Assembly (NCBI GenBank): GCA_963969345.1
Contig: OZ017767.1
Span: forward strand, 4,926,739 to 4,990,738
Origin: Turbatrix aceti
Lineage: Eukaryota; Nematoda; Chromadorea; Rhabditida; Panagrolaimidae
Length of the DNA: 64,000 bases
Direction: 5' to 3'
Made by a program: the position numbers and the translations under genes. Shown here one piece after another: positions 21,771 through 34,563 of this stretch (position 1 is the stretch's first letter; each line of letters begins with the position of its first letter). The notes beneath the pieces are model-generated. The model did no database searches. It was given only the letters and a program-made list of their open reading frames with translations, and had not been told where the DNA came from.

Positions 21771-23353
21771 TCAGAGGTTGTGATAATTAGCGCCAAGATT
21801 GATCATGTCCGCCGGAAGGTAGCAGTTCATGGCGCTCGGCTGTGCGTAGAGCCCGAAAGCGCCCGGCGGGTAGGCACCTGAGCCGGTGAGATCTGTCGTC
21901 GCCTGGAGTCCGAGTCCGACGGGGGATGTGTGCTCCGGCAGAATGGGTTTGATGTCGTTCTCGCCGGTGCCGTCGGCTCCCAGCGAGCGGAGGTCGTCTT
22001 CGTCGCTGCTGCCAAAGTCTGACTTGCCATCCCTGCAAAAAAATAAGCAAATAGGTCATTTTTTTCAAAATATGACCAACTTGTCCCTATTTCCTGCCGC
22101 GCGATCTCGTTGTCGGCGGTTTTTAAACCAGTTGGAAACCTGGGTCACCGTGAGATTTGTCTTCTCAGCGAGTTCCTTCTTTTCCTTGGGCGAAGGGTAG
22201 GGATTTTTCTTGTAAGACTCGCGCAGAATTGTTCTGGATTTTTCCTAAACGAGTTAACAGTGGCATAAATGGCGTGCTGATGCCTCAGACTCACCCTGAA
22301 GCAGTAGCTAGTCTCCTCGCCATCCCAGATAGTCCTGGGAAGCGGATATTTGCGGCGAATCCGGTACTTGCCGACGGCTCCGAGCTCTCGCCCTCTGATT
22401 TTCTCGGCCTCACGGTAGTGCGCATTGAGCCAGAGTTGCTGGAGTTCTGAGTGGTGCTCTGGGGAGAAAGGAGTCGCCTGGAGGATTTGGTACAGCTCCT
22501 TGAAGTTTTGCTTGTGGAAGGAAACAACGGCCTGTGCTTTGAGGACGTTTTCGTTTCGCTTGTACTCGTCTTGCTGCGGGATGGACCAGATGAATTGAGC
22601 CTGCAGGAGTAGAACAACCCGTGAGTTACAGTATCCGAATTGTTTTTTGTTTAACTCACCAACTTATCGATGTGCCCTGACTGGTAGAGACTATGGCAGA
22701 CGACAGCGACCTGCTCGATGGTGAACGCAAAGTTGCTGAAAACAAAGCAAAGTGGAGCGGTGAGTGAATGAGTAAGGAGCCCAGCTGATAGGCCCGGCCC
22801 GTGTGCACCCGCCACGGCCGCCGGGCTAAACTGTTTGTTGAGTATGGAATTTTATCTCTCAAAAAAATCGACACTGACACCGCACCGCCGCAGCTGAGGC
22901 TGAGGCTGAGGCTGAGGCTGAGGGAATGCAAGAAGGTGCTAAAATCATCAGAGCACATCTGATCCGGAGGCTGCTTGCCTGCCGTGGAATCGATACCGTC
23001 GGCGCGTAAGCTGAGCCCGTCGTGGCGGATCACATGCGCGAAATCGAGAACTTTGTGTTTGGGGTAATTGAAGTAGGTTGAGAGGGGCGGGAGAAGGTGA
23101 ATGAAGCAACGCGAAAAATGAGCTGTGTCGTCATTTTTGTTTTTGTTTCCTCCGGCAGTCGGCTGGCTGCGGGCGCTTTTGCCGGGGGTACTGGGGCCCT
23201 CACTTACCTGGGGGGATGCTCCGACCGCGGGGCGCCGTTGCTCGTGGAAGGCAGGATGCCGTACCCTGTCTGGGGGGTTACAGAAGGCGTGGAGCCGGTA
23301 GCGAAGTAGGATTGTGCCGGCTGGGATGGCACAGGCTGCAAGTTGTGATACAT
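21771..23353 (-). CDS. SIX1/2: SIX1/2 (sine oculis) homeobox transcription factor
   Basis: Minus-strand exons 23208-23353, 22660-22735, 22295-22600, 22081-22244, 21771-22032; phases agree, 317 residues. Residues 50-165 are the SIX domain ([10 protein letters not shown] to [17 protein letters not shown]). The homeodomain follows with [31 protein letters not shown] and the recognition helix [18 protein letters not shown]. The [11 protein letters not shown] junction and the ETSYCF motif place it in the SIX1/2 subfamily, not SIX3/6. The fourth intron uses a GTTGGT donor, weaker than its neighbours. SIX1/2 proteins act with Eya phosphatases in muscle, sensory and pharyngeal development. A start 50 codons upstream is open but gives an Arg/Cys-rich extension that is not convincing. 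It lies directly downstream of the SIX4/5 gene on the same strand. Confidence 0.93.
22893..22922. repeat. GCTGAG hexamer repeat
   Basis: Five perfect copies of GCTGAG within the first intron of the SIX1/2 gene. Confidence 0.9.
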
Positions 23354-23808
23354 GCCTGCCTGTGGGGCTGTACGACGACGACTGACTGTGTCTGCGGGGC
23401 TCGGGGAAACTGGCGCTTGCTCTCTCTTTCGTCCTGTCCTCGAGCAGCAGCAGCAGCAGTAGCACCGTAGTCTTCTCCTTCGCCTCCTTGCGGAGGGCGA
23501 CAATGGCCCTCCGCTCTCGCTCGCTCCTTGGCGGCGAGTTCTTGTCCCTGTGCGTCCTCACACTTGTCGTCACTCGGCCGGTCTCGTCCTGAAATTCAAT
23601 CCTCTTTCTTTCCGTTGCTCCACCGAAATTTTATCCACTCTCGTGTTTTTCCTGCACGCGCGCGCGCTTTCCCGTCAGCCGGCTGCTACCGTACGCCGCT
23701 GTCCCGCGATTGATGTTTGTGGTGTTGCCCAGAAGTGGACCTCTTCATACAGCTCGTATTTATCACTCTCAAAATCGGTACAAGGCTTCCCAAACAATTG
23801 TCTGTCTT

Positions 23809-25551
23809 TTACAAGGCTTCCCCGCCCCCGCCCACGCCGCTCACGATGCCGTAGCCGTAGCCGGAGCCGTACGCAGCGGCTGCCAGTTGGTTGAGACGAT
23901 AGTCAAACTGTGTTGAAGACGCGCCACCCGCACCTGCCGCAGCCGCGAGGTACGGCACGGAGTAGGATGCCGGCCCCGTAGAGGGCCAATAAGACTGGCC
24001 GAAAGTTGTCATCACCGGCGAGCTGTTTGAAATTAGAGCCGGGGCGGTGGTCGTGGATGCGGCCTGTGTCACCGCTGCCGGCGAGGATGGCGATGGACTC
24101 GTGCGCGAAAAGCCGCCGCCGCTGGTCTCGCTGCTGTGATCGTCGTCGGCGTCGTCACTTGGCGAGTAGCTTTTGGCACTGCCGCTTCTGCTGAAAAAAA
24201 TTATATGATCGGATAAGAAATCGGATAACGGGTTAAAAGGCGAGAAAGCAGTGTTCAACATTTGATAATACAAAATGCAGGTCAGAAGACTTCATTAACT
24301 CACTTTTTCTGCTGCCGATCTCGTTGTCTTCGGTTTTTGAACCAATTCGAGACTTGATAAAAAGACAGCCCGGTCTTTTCGGCTAACCGGTGTTTCTCCT
24401 CCGGCGTGGGCATCTGATTGTGCTCGAATGCCGCCTGCAGCATTTTCCTCGAGCTGACCTTAAAGCAGTAGCTGGTGGAGTCACCATCCCAGATGGTCAT
24501 GGGAAAGGGGTGCCTTTTCCGGATGCGGTACCTGGTCACGGCTTGCAGCTCTTTTCCTCCGTTTCGCTGGCTCAATGTCTAAAAAAACAGATCGAATCAC
24601 AACTCTAGTCCCAACAAAGTTTGTAACTTACTTCTTTGTAGTGTGCGGCATTCCAGAGCTCCTGCATGACAGAAAAATGCTTAGAATGAAAGCTGTGGGA
24701 CTTGATAAAAGCGTAGAGCTCGGCGTACTGTTCCCTGAAGAACAAAAGATGGGCTTTGGCCACCATGGCATCTTCGAGCGAGCGACATCGGCCCTCGGGC
24801 ATCTGAGTTAAAAGGCGCTCCAGCTTGTCCGCGGCTGCCGGCGTCTGCCAGAGGGACTGGAAAAGGCACGCGAGGTGGTCGTCGTCCAGATCGGCAATGT
24901 CATCGACGCCCCTGCAAACAAACAGCGGTATTCAGTCAGTTATCACGGCTCGCCAGACGTAAACAATCCCTCCAAACTGGAGGAACGCGCAGGCAGAGCA
25001 GTCAAGTATGCGCGGGGTCTGGCCTTTGTGGGCAATGGCGCAATCAACTTTGATCGACGACCACGCCGGAGTGATGGCTTCTGTAAACATCTCCGCTGAA
25101 CCGCCAAACTTTTTTTGTTCCGTCTATGAAAATGTTTGGCCGGAAATTGGCTGCGACGTCGTTGCGCGTGATGGATGACCGGCGGCATGAGACGGGTCTC
25201 AAAGCCGACCTGCGCAACTTGATCGCTTCGAAAGGCGAAAAAGCAAACCGAACAAATTGGATATTTGAACGAGCTGAGCAAAAAAGCAAAAAAAACTTAC
25301 ATAGTGGCCGACTCAGCACTGGAATCATGAAATAAAGAGCCTTGCGGAGGCGACGAATTCACAGGGAGCCCGGCAAAGACGTCGTGGCCTCCGTTGGACG
25401 AGATAAGACCTGCGGAGGGGAATGAGAAGTCCTCGAGCCTGCCAACCTTGAGCGGGTTTCCGCAGTTTGCAAGTGCGTAGGTGTCGTACATGTGCATGCC
25501 TGAAATCGATCGGCTTTCACGGCGATCGATGGGGTACACGGTTTCACGCAA
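23809..25551 (-). CDS. SIX4/5: SIX4/5-type homeobox transcription factor
   Basis: Minus-strand exons 25301-25551, 24632-24911, 24304-24578, 23809-24190, in phase, up to 395 residues. The SIX domain covers about residues 90-180 ([31 protein letters not shown]). The homeodomain is divergent at its start ([28 protein letters not shown]) but has a typical third helix, [20 protein letters not shown] Ser/Asp-rich block ([11 protein letters not shown]) follows the homeodomain, as in SIX4/5 proteins. The C-terminus is rich in Ser, Thr, Ala and Gly. The first ATG at 25551 is a guess; a later ATG near residue 19 is equally plausible. Subfamily assignment is by overall resemblance and by elimination. 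It sits 455 bp upstream of SIX1/2 in the same direction. Confidence 0.85.
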
Positions 25552-27215
25552 TACGAGAGCGAGCAGACCAACGGCAGATCAAGTATCCCGGAAAGCAGTG
25601 CAGCTTCAACTGCAGCCAGCCGAATGCCGTCGACGAGGAGGAACGAGGAGGCGGTCCGATCGCCGACTGATTCATCGGCGGCGGCCATCGCTGCCTTGCC
25701 TTGCTGGTGAAACGGGATACTCGCCTCCGCCTTCGAGCCTGCCTGCTGCTCGCTTGTCAGCCCTCAGCGCGACACTTTACGCAACATCATCGAGATCAGC
25801 TAGGGCAAACACGCATCCATCCGAGATGCAAGAGTGAGGCTTTTTTATGCTTGTGCGAGCGGAACACCGTGTTTTTGAGTCTCTTGGCTCAGACAGACAT
25901 AAGCAACAATCGTTTTTTTTATTGTTGGAGTTTGAATCAAAATTTATGTACTTTGTTATTTTTTTACGAAACAGGTAAATCCAAGCACAGCACTTCGACG
26001 TATGCTTTGTTGGCAAAAAGGCAAAAATTGCAAAACTCCTCCGGGCATGAAAGGAAAAACAACAGCAACAAGCACTCAACAATTGAACGAACGAATTAAA
26101 ACATCCCGGCTGGTTGCACCGTAGCCAGTCAGCGCGGCCTCAAAACGAACACCGCTCAAACATCAAGCATGGGCCACGAGCCAGCATGGGCAGATGTGGC
26201 TACCGCGCACGTTGCAGCTGACGGCACCGGCACCGGCACCGCGCACCAGCTGGCAGCGTGTTTGTTTTTGGGATCACGCTGCAGCGTTGCCAGCTTGTCC
26301 ATCTATCCAGGCCGGCAACCGATCGCCTCGAGCTCGAGCAGTCACGCCGACCAAGCAGACGACGACAACGACGACGATGGGTAGCTGCGGAGTCAGTTGT
26401 GCGCAGGACGTCGTCAATTTCGGCCGCTTGGATCAAGTTTCACTGTTTTTTTGGGTTTTGAAAAGAAGAACAAAACGAATAAATAAACCAAGTTGGACGG
26501 CGGTCCATCAATTGTTTTGACAACAGTTGCACGCCCCCGATCGATGGAATGAGTGACCGACCACCACCGTAACTCATCCCGAAGCCCTATTTGCCCATGA
26601 CCGGCTTTTTTGGGTCCAAACGCAGAAAACACAACCCGACCGTAGTTCGAGATCGAGATCGATGAAAAATCGCTGAATGAAGAAAAAAAACGACGTCCTC
26701 AGATGACTCGCGTCTGGCGTGTTGGGAGGGCGATAAGCTTGCCACCACCTCGTCAGGTAAACGAAATCGGATTATCCGGTGGTAGACACGAGCTCATTCC
26801 ATTACGGTTATGCAAATGAGCTGGTGTGGCGTCGACTCAAGTGCCACTTGAAGTGGATAGCGATCCCCGCACGCAAGTGGTGCCTTCCTATCGTGTCAAA
26901 CTTGGCAAACATTCCTCCCCTCCCCAACAACCGCAGAGCATTCCACGACTTTCCGGCACTCCTGCAAAAACAATGAATGACCATGGTTCAAAGTTTGCTC
27001 TGCGGATACAAATTCGTGTCCCTCCATGATCAACGAGCTCTTTAGATAATTTATTTCTCCTTAGTGATACAATTTGTGAGCAGTCATCCGTCCCGGTAGC
27101 GCCAACAAAGATACATAATAGGCGATGTAATGAAAGGTACGGTATTCAATAGAGCCGTGAGAAAGTTAGTGAGCCGGATGGGTTAAAAGACGCGTTTCGT
27201 TTCGAAAATTACAAA
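25552..27215. other. Intergenic region upstream of SIX4/5
   Basis: 1.66 kb with no supported exon. It is the promoter side of SIX4/5 and the 3' side of the CCDC9-like gene, so developmental enhancers of the Six pair would be expected here. A CACCGG simple repeat lies near 26224-26240. Confidence 0.4.
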
Positions 27216-30200
27216 TTACGATGTCTGTGGCTGTTGGTTTTCAGAACCTTGTTGTCCGTCGTGTTCCTCCTGAGGGGGTTGGGGTTGGTCAGTTGGCGGG
27301 GTGCCTTCGGCAGCTGGCGGAGGTTGCTCATCAGCGGGGGCGGAGGATTGTTCCGTGGTTGAAACTCCTTCAGGCTGGGGAGCCTGGGCAGCCTCCGAAG
27401 GCTGGTCGGTCACAGCTGTGTTCTGCTCTCCTTCAGATTGAGGTGGCTGATCTGACGATGGAGCGTTCTGATTTTCCTGCTGGGCTTGTTGATCGCCGGT
27501 GATTTCTGGGGTTGCAGGGTTTTGTCCTTCTTCATGCTGCGTAGGTTCTTGTTGAGGCTGTTCGGTCGAAGGAGCGTTTTCATTGTTTTCAGAAGCCGCT
27601 TGAGTTTCAGGAGTCGCTTGAGTTTCGAAAGCCACTTGAGTTTCTGGAGCTGCATCACCTTGAGAATTTTCCACGTTTTCCGATTTTTCACCCTGAGCCT
27701 GTTCTGTTGGAGCAGAATTTGAGTCCTGTTGTGGCTGATCGGCACCGGCATTTTGCTCCCCCTCCTCGGCCTTCGCTTGAGGCTCCTGATCTGGGTTATC
27801 ATTGGGTGCCGGTTGGTCATTTGTGGGCGCCTGCTCAGCACCGGGATTGATTTCTTCACCAGCTGGCTGGTCAGCTGAAGACTGCTGCTCTTCATTTACC
27901 TGCTCTCCAGACTCATTATCATTTTTGGCAGGTTGCTGGTCTTCAGGTGCCGGCTGATCAGGCGATTGGCCGGTTTCACCAGAAACTTGCTCGACTTGTG
28001 CAGTACTTTCTGTTGTTTGTGCGTCTGTCTGTTGTTCAGGTTGGTTTTCTGGAGTATTTTCGTTATCTTGGAGAAGATTTTGACTTTCAGGCTGATTTTC
28101 AGATGGCTGTGACTCATTTTGAGGCAGTTCTTGTACAGATTCTTCAGATGGTTTTTCAGTGGCAGCAAGAGTCTCGGATGGCTGATCCGACGGCGCTGAT
28201 TCAGCAGGTGAAGTATCAGGAACATTCGTCTCTGCATTTTCAGGTGCAACTTCGGGCGCATCAGTCTGTTGTTGAGATTCGTCGGAAGCCGGTTGTTGTT
28301 CTTGTTGTTGTTCGGTAGCACCCGTATTTTCCTGTGTTTCAGGAACTGATTCTTCCGAGCCTGGCACTTCTGGTGATTTTTCTGCAGATTCTACAGCAGA
28401 TGGATTTTCTGAAACCTGGTTATCTTCTTGACTTTGTGTTTGTTCTTCCGTGCGAACTACTGCAGTTTGTTCTTCTGCAGGTTTTTGAGATTCAGTCTGT
28501 TGTGCCACCTGTTCGGGCTGCGCGTCGTCCGATGACTGGCTTCGGTGTCGTCACAAGTATTCTCAGGCGATTTTTCTGTCTCAGAAACAGTAATCGGGGT
28601 TTCAATTGGAGCTTCTGTCACTGGAAGTTGATTCTGCTGTTGTTCTGGAGTCGTATGAGCTTCGCTTTCCTTTGCAGCCTGCTCCGGTATTTCTCCTTTA
28701 GCATGCCGCTTGTTTCTTGGCTTCCTGTCTTGTTTTTGACCAGATTTACCCCCAGCTTCCTTCTTTTCCGCGTTGGCAACACGGTCCACAAGATTGTGGA
28801 CAATCTGTCTGACGGCACGCTCATCTGAGTCACGCTGAGGCTGATGGCCGCCTGGATGATGATGATGACGGCCGCGAGTGCCGTGGTGGGCTTCTGCAAT
28901 TCATTTGGTTACGATCACACTGTTTGCTTAAATTTAGTCGAGAGAGGGGATAGAGAGAGCAAGCCAGGTCATCGCCCAGCAGGTGCAGACGCACGCCATG
29001 TTTGCCCACGCCGGGTGGTGTCGGCGCCGAGTGCCACACTCGAGAGCGACAAGCTTGTCCACGCGAGCGCCTGGATGCAGCTTGTACCGAACAAAAGTCA
29101 CATCTTTGTTTTCTTTCTTTTCGTTGGACGGGGACAGGAAAAAGTTTTTGCAAGAAAAGTCAACACCATCTCACCTGCACGCGTTGTACCTGGAGGGCCC
29201 GCGCTTGGGACGAAAACCTGGTTGTTCTGACGCTGCTGATGCTGCTGCGGGGGTCGCTGGTGATATTCACGTGCGTTGTTGTTCTGAAACTGAGTTGTTA
29301 TCGGTGATTAGGACATTGTACGGTTGTTTGCGTAAAAACAAGGATCAAATTAAGGCAATACACAAAAAAAGTGCAATTAGGTTTTCCAAATAACAAAAAC
29401 AGTTCCGGGTTCAAAAGTTGTTTTTTTGGGTTAAAAGAGTATGAAAATCGAAACTTGGTCTTTTTACTCGCCTGTTCACGCTGACTTTTTTGCCGGATCA
29501 AGTTCTGCTGATTTTCTTGTCGTGGAGGCCCGCGACCTCGTGGAGGCTGTCTACCGCCCTCGCCTTGCGGAGGGCCCCTTCTTGGTCCCCGCTCCACCGG
29601 AGGCTGAATGTACCCGCCTCGCCCAGCACCGTGCTGATTCTGATTCTGATGAGGCTGATGCTGTCTGTGATGCTCATTCTGCCTTCCATACTCCTGTCTT
29701 GCCGGATGTCGTCGTTGTTGGGGCGGCTCATCGACTCTCTCACCTCGCCTCGGCGGACCCCTGCCAGTCGGAGCAGGAGCAGGAGCAGGAGCAGGCCCCG
29801 AAGGTGCTTCGCCTTCTTTCACCGGAGAAGGCACGGATCGGTTATCATGGCAATAAGCGGGGTTCCGGAGCCCCGGCTGGGGTCGACGACCTCCACCGCC
29901 CCGGCCCCGACCGCCTTCGATGCGGAAAAAGCAGTCATCACGGTCTCCGATGTCGGGGACGTTGGTCTTCCACTGCTCGACGTCCTGCTTGCCGCGGTCC
30001 CACTCACGCGACCACTCTTTCTCGTCCGGCGGGGCATCATGGCTCCTGCGGGGGAGCGGCTGGTGTGGAATCGCGTCTTCTGCACGCCGCTCGGTTGCCG
30101 GAATCGCCTTTGGCACTCCGTATTGTTTGGCTTCTTGCTCTGCGATCTGTAATTAATTATGTATTTAATTCTGACTGTGTGCTTAATTTTGATTTTTTTA

Positions 30201-30890
30201 ATTTAGTGAGCTGGCCACTCGCGATCGATTGTTCGGCCGCGGTGCGGGCGGTGTCTTTTGAGGGGTTTTTGATGGGATGGGATCCGAAAAGCGAGTGCAG
30301 AACAGAACAAAGCGAGAGCGACGCGACGCAGGATGAACGCTTTCGGCCGCACCCCGTTATCACTCCTCTGCGTTGGTTGCTGCCCTTCTCGCAAAAAAGA
30401 GCGTTGAGCACGGGGCGAGCAACATTCCAGATTGTTTTTTTTTACAATAACGGTCAGGAGGCGAGAAAGCATCTCGCTGACACTTTCTTGACTGCCCCGA
30501 TGAAGATACTACCCGCTCGCTCGTAAAAAGCATCAGTTGGCTTCAAAAGTCCGAAAGAGCACCCTCCCGGAGTTCACGAGAGAGTGACAGCCTGTGTGCA
30601 AACTCTAACGCAATCGACAATCGACAATCGACAGTCGCAGTTGCGGTCGACCCCTGCACCTCACATCAGATCGGATGATATGAGGAGTACTCGGCGTGGA
30701 AGGGTGACTCATGCGGCCTCGCCCCTGCCCTGCCCAGGAGTGCCACGCCCTAATTTCAATTTGAGGCTCAACTCACGCGATGCCGTTTTTCGAGAGCTTC
30801 GTTCTGACTGCGGATCTGCCTGATCTTGCGGTCGAGCTCGGCTTCTCGCTCTTCGTCTCGCACTTTGGCGGCTCCCGGAACGCTCGCCAT
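27216..30890 (-). CDS. CCDC9: CCDC9-like coiled-coil protein with long Gln/Glu-rich tail (apparent frameshift)
   Basis: Exons on the minus strand: 30777-30890, 29472-30146, 29175-29283, then 27216-28893. Exon 1 encodes the conserved coiled-coil start (DEEREAELDRKIRQIRSQNE) and exon 2 holds the EWSREWDRGKQDVEQW motif, both as in vertebrate CCDC9, plus a Gly/Arg/Pro-rich (RGG-like) stretch that suggests RNA binding. The second intron has a GC-AG type donor (CAG|GCGAGT). In the last exon the upstream frame runs into the downstream frame within an overlap at about 28457-28550; no GT-AG intron of the right length fits, so a one-base shift is needed there. Downstream are 430 residues of Gln/Glu/Pro/Ser repeats. 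A TTTTTTTCAG acceptor lies 20 bases before the ATG. Confidence 0.72.
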
Positions 30891-31537
30891 GGTCAGGTGT
30901 GCCGTGCGGTCTGAAAAAAAACATAATCTAGCGCTTACACAAGAACGGGTAACGAACGAGCGAGCACGAAATGGTCCACGCCAGCACCAGCAGCCCAGGC
31001 AGGCACGAGTTAATCGGGTGTACATTGAAATGAGATGCAATCCATCCCAGCCAACAACCAACCCCAACCAACGACTTTTTGGTCCCTTCGTCGGTCGTTT
31101 TCCGCCATCGATCGTCCAAGGCAGGGGGCAAAAAAAAGTGATCCTAGCACAGTCCGCAGCACCCCGGCGTCGTCGTCGTCGGACCGCAATCACACGCGTC
31201 AGGTAGCTGCAGCAACAGCGGACACGTAGTCGTCGCCTGCGTCCGTCCGCCCGGGCGATGACAGACACGCACACCACCCCTCCTCGAATGATCCGGGGCG
31301 TTCGTCGTCTCTCGCGCCCCGATCAAAAACGGACAAGCCCGACCGGCCTGATCCACAGCAACAAGCAGCCCCCCCCCTCCCTTGGACATACTGCTTGCAC
31401 ATATCGCCTTCACTCGACCACAACAAAGCAACAGCATGTAATTAACGATAGGTCATACAAAGAATGGAACGGGCTGGGGCGGTCGAATGAGTGCGCAGAC
31501 ACGTCCAGAGGCACTGACTGACTGCAGGTGAGCCGAG

Positions 31538-32404
31538 TCACTTCTTTCCATCCTTCTTGGGACCACCCAGCGGTTTTCCGAGATCCTTGCCCCGGAGTTT
31601 GACGCCGAGAGCGCGCTCCATCTTGCCCAGGATCTGAGCGTTGGGAATGGCCCGGCCGTTTTCGTAGTCCTGAACTATGGTTGGCTTCTCGTTGATCTTC
31701 GTCGCGAGATCCTTCTGCGACATCTCCTTCGCCTGGCGCGCCTGCTGCATGACCCGGCCCAGCGAGAGCGACACAGTTTCGTGATGGAGTTCCTCGGTTT
31801 CGTTATCGAGCCTGTAAAAAAGGCAAGATGCAGCAGGTTGTAAAAAATAGTCAGTCATCTGATAAGAGCCAACAAGGCCGACAGAAAACAAACAACGACT
31901 CACTTCACAGCGCTCTTCTGCATCGCGTGTTGCTGGTTGCCACCAGCAGCAAACTTCTTGTTCGTCTCGATTTCCGCTCCTCGGCGCTTGGCAGCAAGGA
32001 CTTCCTAAAGGCAGGGGCATTCTTTCAAAAGTAAATTTTTATCAATGGCGGCCTGATTAAATTTTTAAGCAGAAAAAACTGATTTTTGATATCCCAAGCC
32101 GTTAAAAAACTACTGTTTCATATAAAAACGACAAAACTGCACAATTCAAAACTAAATTAAATATTCAGAATGTTGAAGAATCACCCGTTCATCAAACACA
32201 GCCCCCAGAAGGTTCCAACCTGGTTGTACACGTGTTCATGAAACCCAGAACATAATCCACCCCAACTTTCTTAACATACAATTTACAAAGCACCCAACGA
32301 CTCACAGAATCCTTGTGACATGTCTTGATCGGAGGTCCAGATTTGCGGAGAACAGTGACGGTGTCGATCGTTGTGTTGGACTCGAGTCTTCCCATTTTCG
32401 ACAT
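31538..32404 (-). CDS. EDF1: Multiprotein bridging factor 1 (EDF1/MBF1)
   Basis: Exons 32306-32404, 31904-32004, 31538-31811 on the minus strand, phases agree, 157 residues. The N-terminal MBF1 region has [10 protein letters not shown] and [20 protein letters not shown]. The C-terminal Cro/C1-type helix-turn-helix is near-identical to other animals: [53 protein letters not shown]1 is a transcription coactivator that also binds collided ribosomes. The segment at the exon 1/2 join is shorter and more divergent than in other MBF1 proteins. It is head-to-head with ATG5, 362 bp between start codons, so they may share a promoter. Confidence 0.95.
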
Positions 32405-32766
32405 TTTGATTGAGCGTTGTTTTTGGCGAGAGTACTGGCACTCACACACAGACAGATATCAATAAATCTGAAAGACAAAGACGGGAGTCAATTCGTCGTA
32501 CAACGAAAACGAAAAAGACGAGGAAGAAGAAGAACGCAAACGGAATCGTCGCTGCGAAGCCAGCATCTTTTTCAGTGATGAGAATTTTCGCGAAGCAGCA
32601 ACGCTGCAGCGCATTTTCGTCACGAGACTGCGACCGCTCCGTTGCTTTTGCGGGTGCGTGATGTTTTGCGAAATCTTATGCGATGTTCATCGCTCGAAGG
32701 CGCTCTTTTATCGTTCGTGCTTGCTTCTTTTTATGGATCATGTGACTACATCGACCGGGTTACAGG

Positions 32767-34169
32767 ATGGAGGATTACGAGATTAAGAGAACTATCTGGG
32801 ACGGAAAGGTGCCCGTGGAATTTATCCTCGATCCAAGCGACTTTTCATCAGCTCATACACCGCCGTTTTATGTAAGTTGAAGATTTCTGCGTTGAGTGGA
32901 CTCGCTTCTGATGGTATGGACTTTAGATGGGCTTTTTTGTAGCCAACTTTGTCAATTGAGTAATTTTTTATGATCTTGGGGTGCTGAAAAAATTAGCCAC
33001 CTGAGAAAATTTTTTATCATCTTGGGGTGTGCTGCTTGTCATAGTTTGTTTTATTTTTCTGGCCTTCTGAGCTCTGTTTTTCCATTGGTAATCAAAGTAA
33101 TAGGTGCATTTATTCAAATAAAAAAGGTAATCCCGCGCTGTTTAAATTTTAGCACCCTATTGCACCGGCAAAATCGCAGGAAACGTCGATCGGCCGGGTC
33201 TTTGGTCCACTTGGACTACTTTTAGTCGTTATTGAAGGGCTGTGATTGATTGTTGTTTCTCTCTTGGATGCTAAATATTTTATCCCATCGATTATGAGTT
33301 GTCATTTGACGCAATTTTCTTAACTTTTTTTTGCAGAATTTTTTTTGCTGCTGGGAATTGGTTTTGCGGGGGCGCCAATTTCCCTGAAAATCTGCTTTCT
33401 TTCAGGTACTTCTACCACGGGTCTCGTACTTCCCCCTCCATCTGGCGCAGGTCGTTCAGTTCTTCCGGAACAATGACGTAGACGAGCTCACCGACGTCAA
33501 AGACCTCTGGCTGCAGGCGGACAACGGTCAGCCACTCAAACTGCACTACCCGATCGGCGTGTTATCGGATCTCTTCGCGTCTCCCTCCAGGCTGCCCCTG
33601 CCCGTCACCCTCAGACTACGCAACTTCCCCGATGAACTGGTGCGCGTCGCTTCGATTGATCAGATGCGGCACTACTTTCTCCAGACGATCAAGGAGGCGG
33701 ACCAGATGAAGCACAGGGGCGCGATCATGTCTGCCATGCAGGTCGAGGAACACGCTCAGCTTTTTAACAGTCTCGTCCAGCGTGAGTGAATTTTAGCAAT
33801 GAACAATTGAGGGCATGATATTTGGTTTCAGGAAAATACGACGACTTCTGGGCGGTGAACAAAAAGCTCATGGAAGATTCAGACGCGAATGGGATCATGA
33901 ACATTCCCATGCGGTTCTACGTCAAGGACGGGCCCTTCAGGCAGGTTCTGGTGTCCCCGACCAACGAAGAAGGCGAAGAAACCACTCTGTCGACGGCATT
34001 TGTAATGGCGTGCCCCGATATATCACTTGACGACCAGGACCTCGTCTCGAACGGCATCCTCGTCCCTCCAAACGCGCCCGTCGGATGGATGTGCAAGAAT
34101 GTTTCCTTTCCCGATAACTTTGTACACGTCATTGTGAAAGCCAAGCCGGCCACAGCCGAGGGTCTGTGA
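32767..34169 (+). CDS. ATG5: Autophagy protein ATG5
   Basis: Exons 32767-32871, 33406-33781, 33832-34169 join in phase to 272 residues, close to human ATG5 (275). Diagnostic stretches are the N-terminal IKRTIWDGKVPVEF, LLPRVSY at the second exon, LKLHYPIGVLSDLFA, and KYDDFWAVNKKLM. The lysine that accepts ATG12 should lie near residue 127-135, where IKEADQMKHRGAIM aligns with the human EADALKHKSQVIN region; its K is present. The ATG12-ATG5-ATG16 complex is the E3 for ATG8 lipidation. An acceptor-like TTACAG ends one base before the ATG, suggesting a leader splice. Confidence 0.93.
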
Positions 34170-34563
34170 CAGCGATAAAGGATATCTGCCGCGCCTGCTA
34201 TTGCTGCTTGCTGCCGAGGGGAGAGAGGGGCGGCGCGCCAACTGACGGCTGGCGCTCGAAAAAATGTCTGCGAGGCGGGAAGGCCAAAGGGCAGCACGCA
34301 CGCGAGCTGTCGCGGCAGATGTTGATCAGCTCGCGTTTGCGGTCGCGTGCCGGCGATCGGCGATTGCGATCTCTTTGGAGCTCGTTTTGGCCCGAAAATG
34401 ACCGCGACGATAGCTATTCCTGGTGCCTGGGCTGGTGGCCAGCCCATCGATCGTTTGCCCTGAGGGGATGGGAGGGGGCGAGTACCCCAACGAGTCGGAC
34501 GAGGACAACTGCCGCGTTTTTGCAGGAAATCGCCGTCCGCCATCGCGATCGTCGCGTGACAGC
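34170..34563. other. Intergenic between ATG5 and the Kunitz gene
   Basis: About 390 bp holding the ATG5 3' end and the Kunitz gene promoter. No exon or strong signal seen. Confidence 0.4.
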
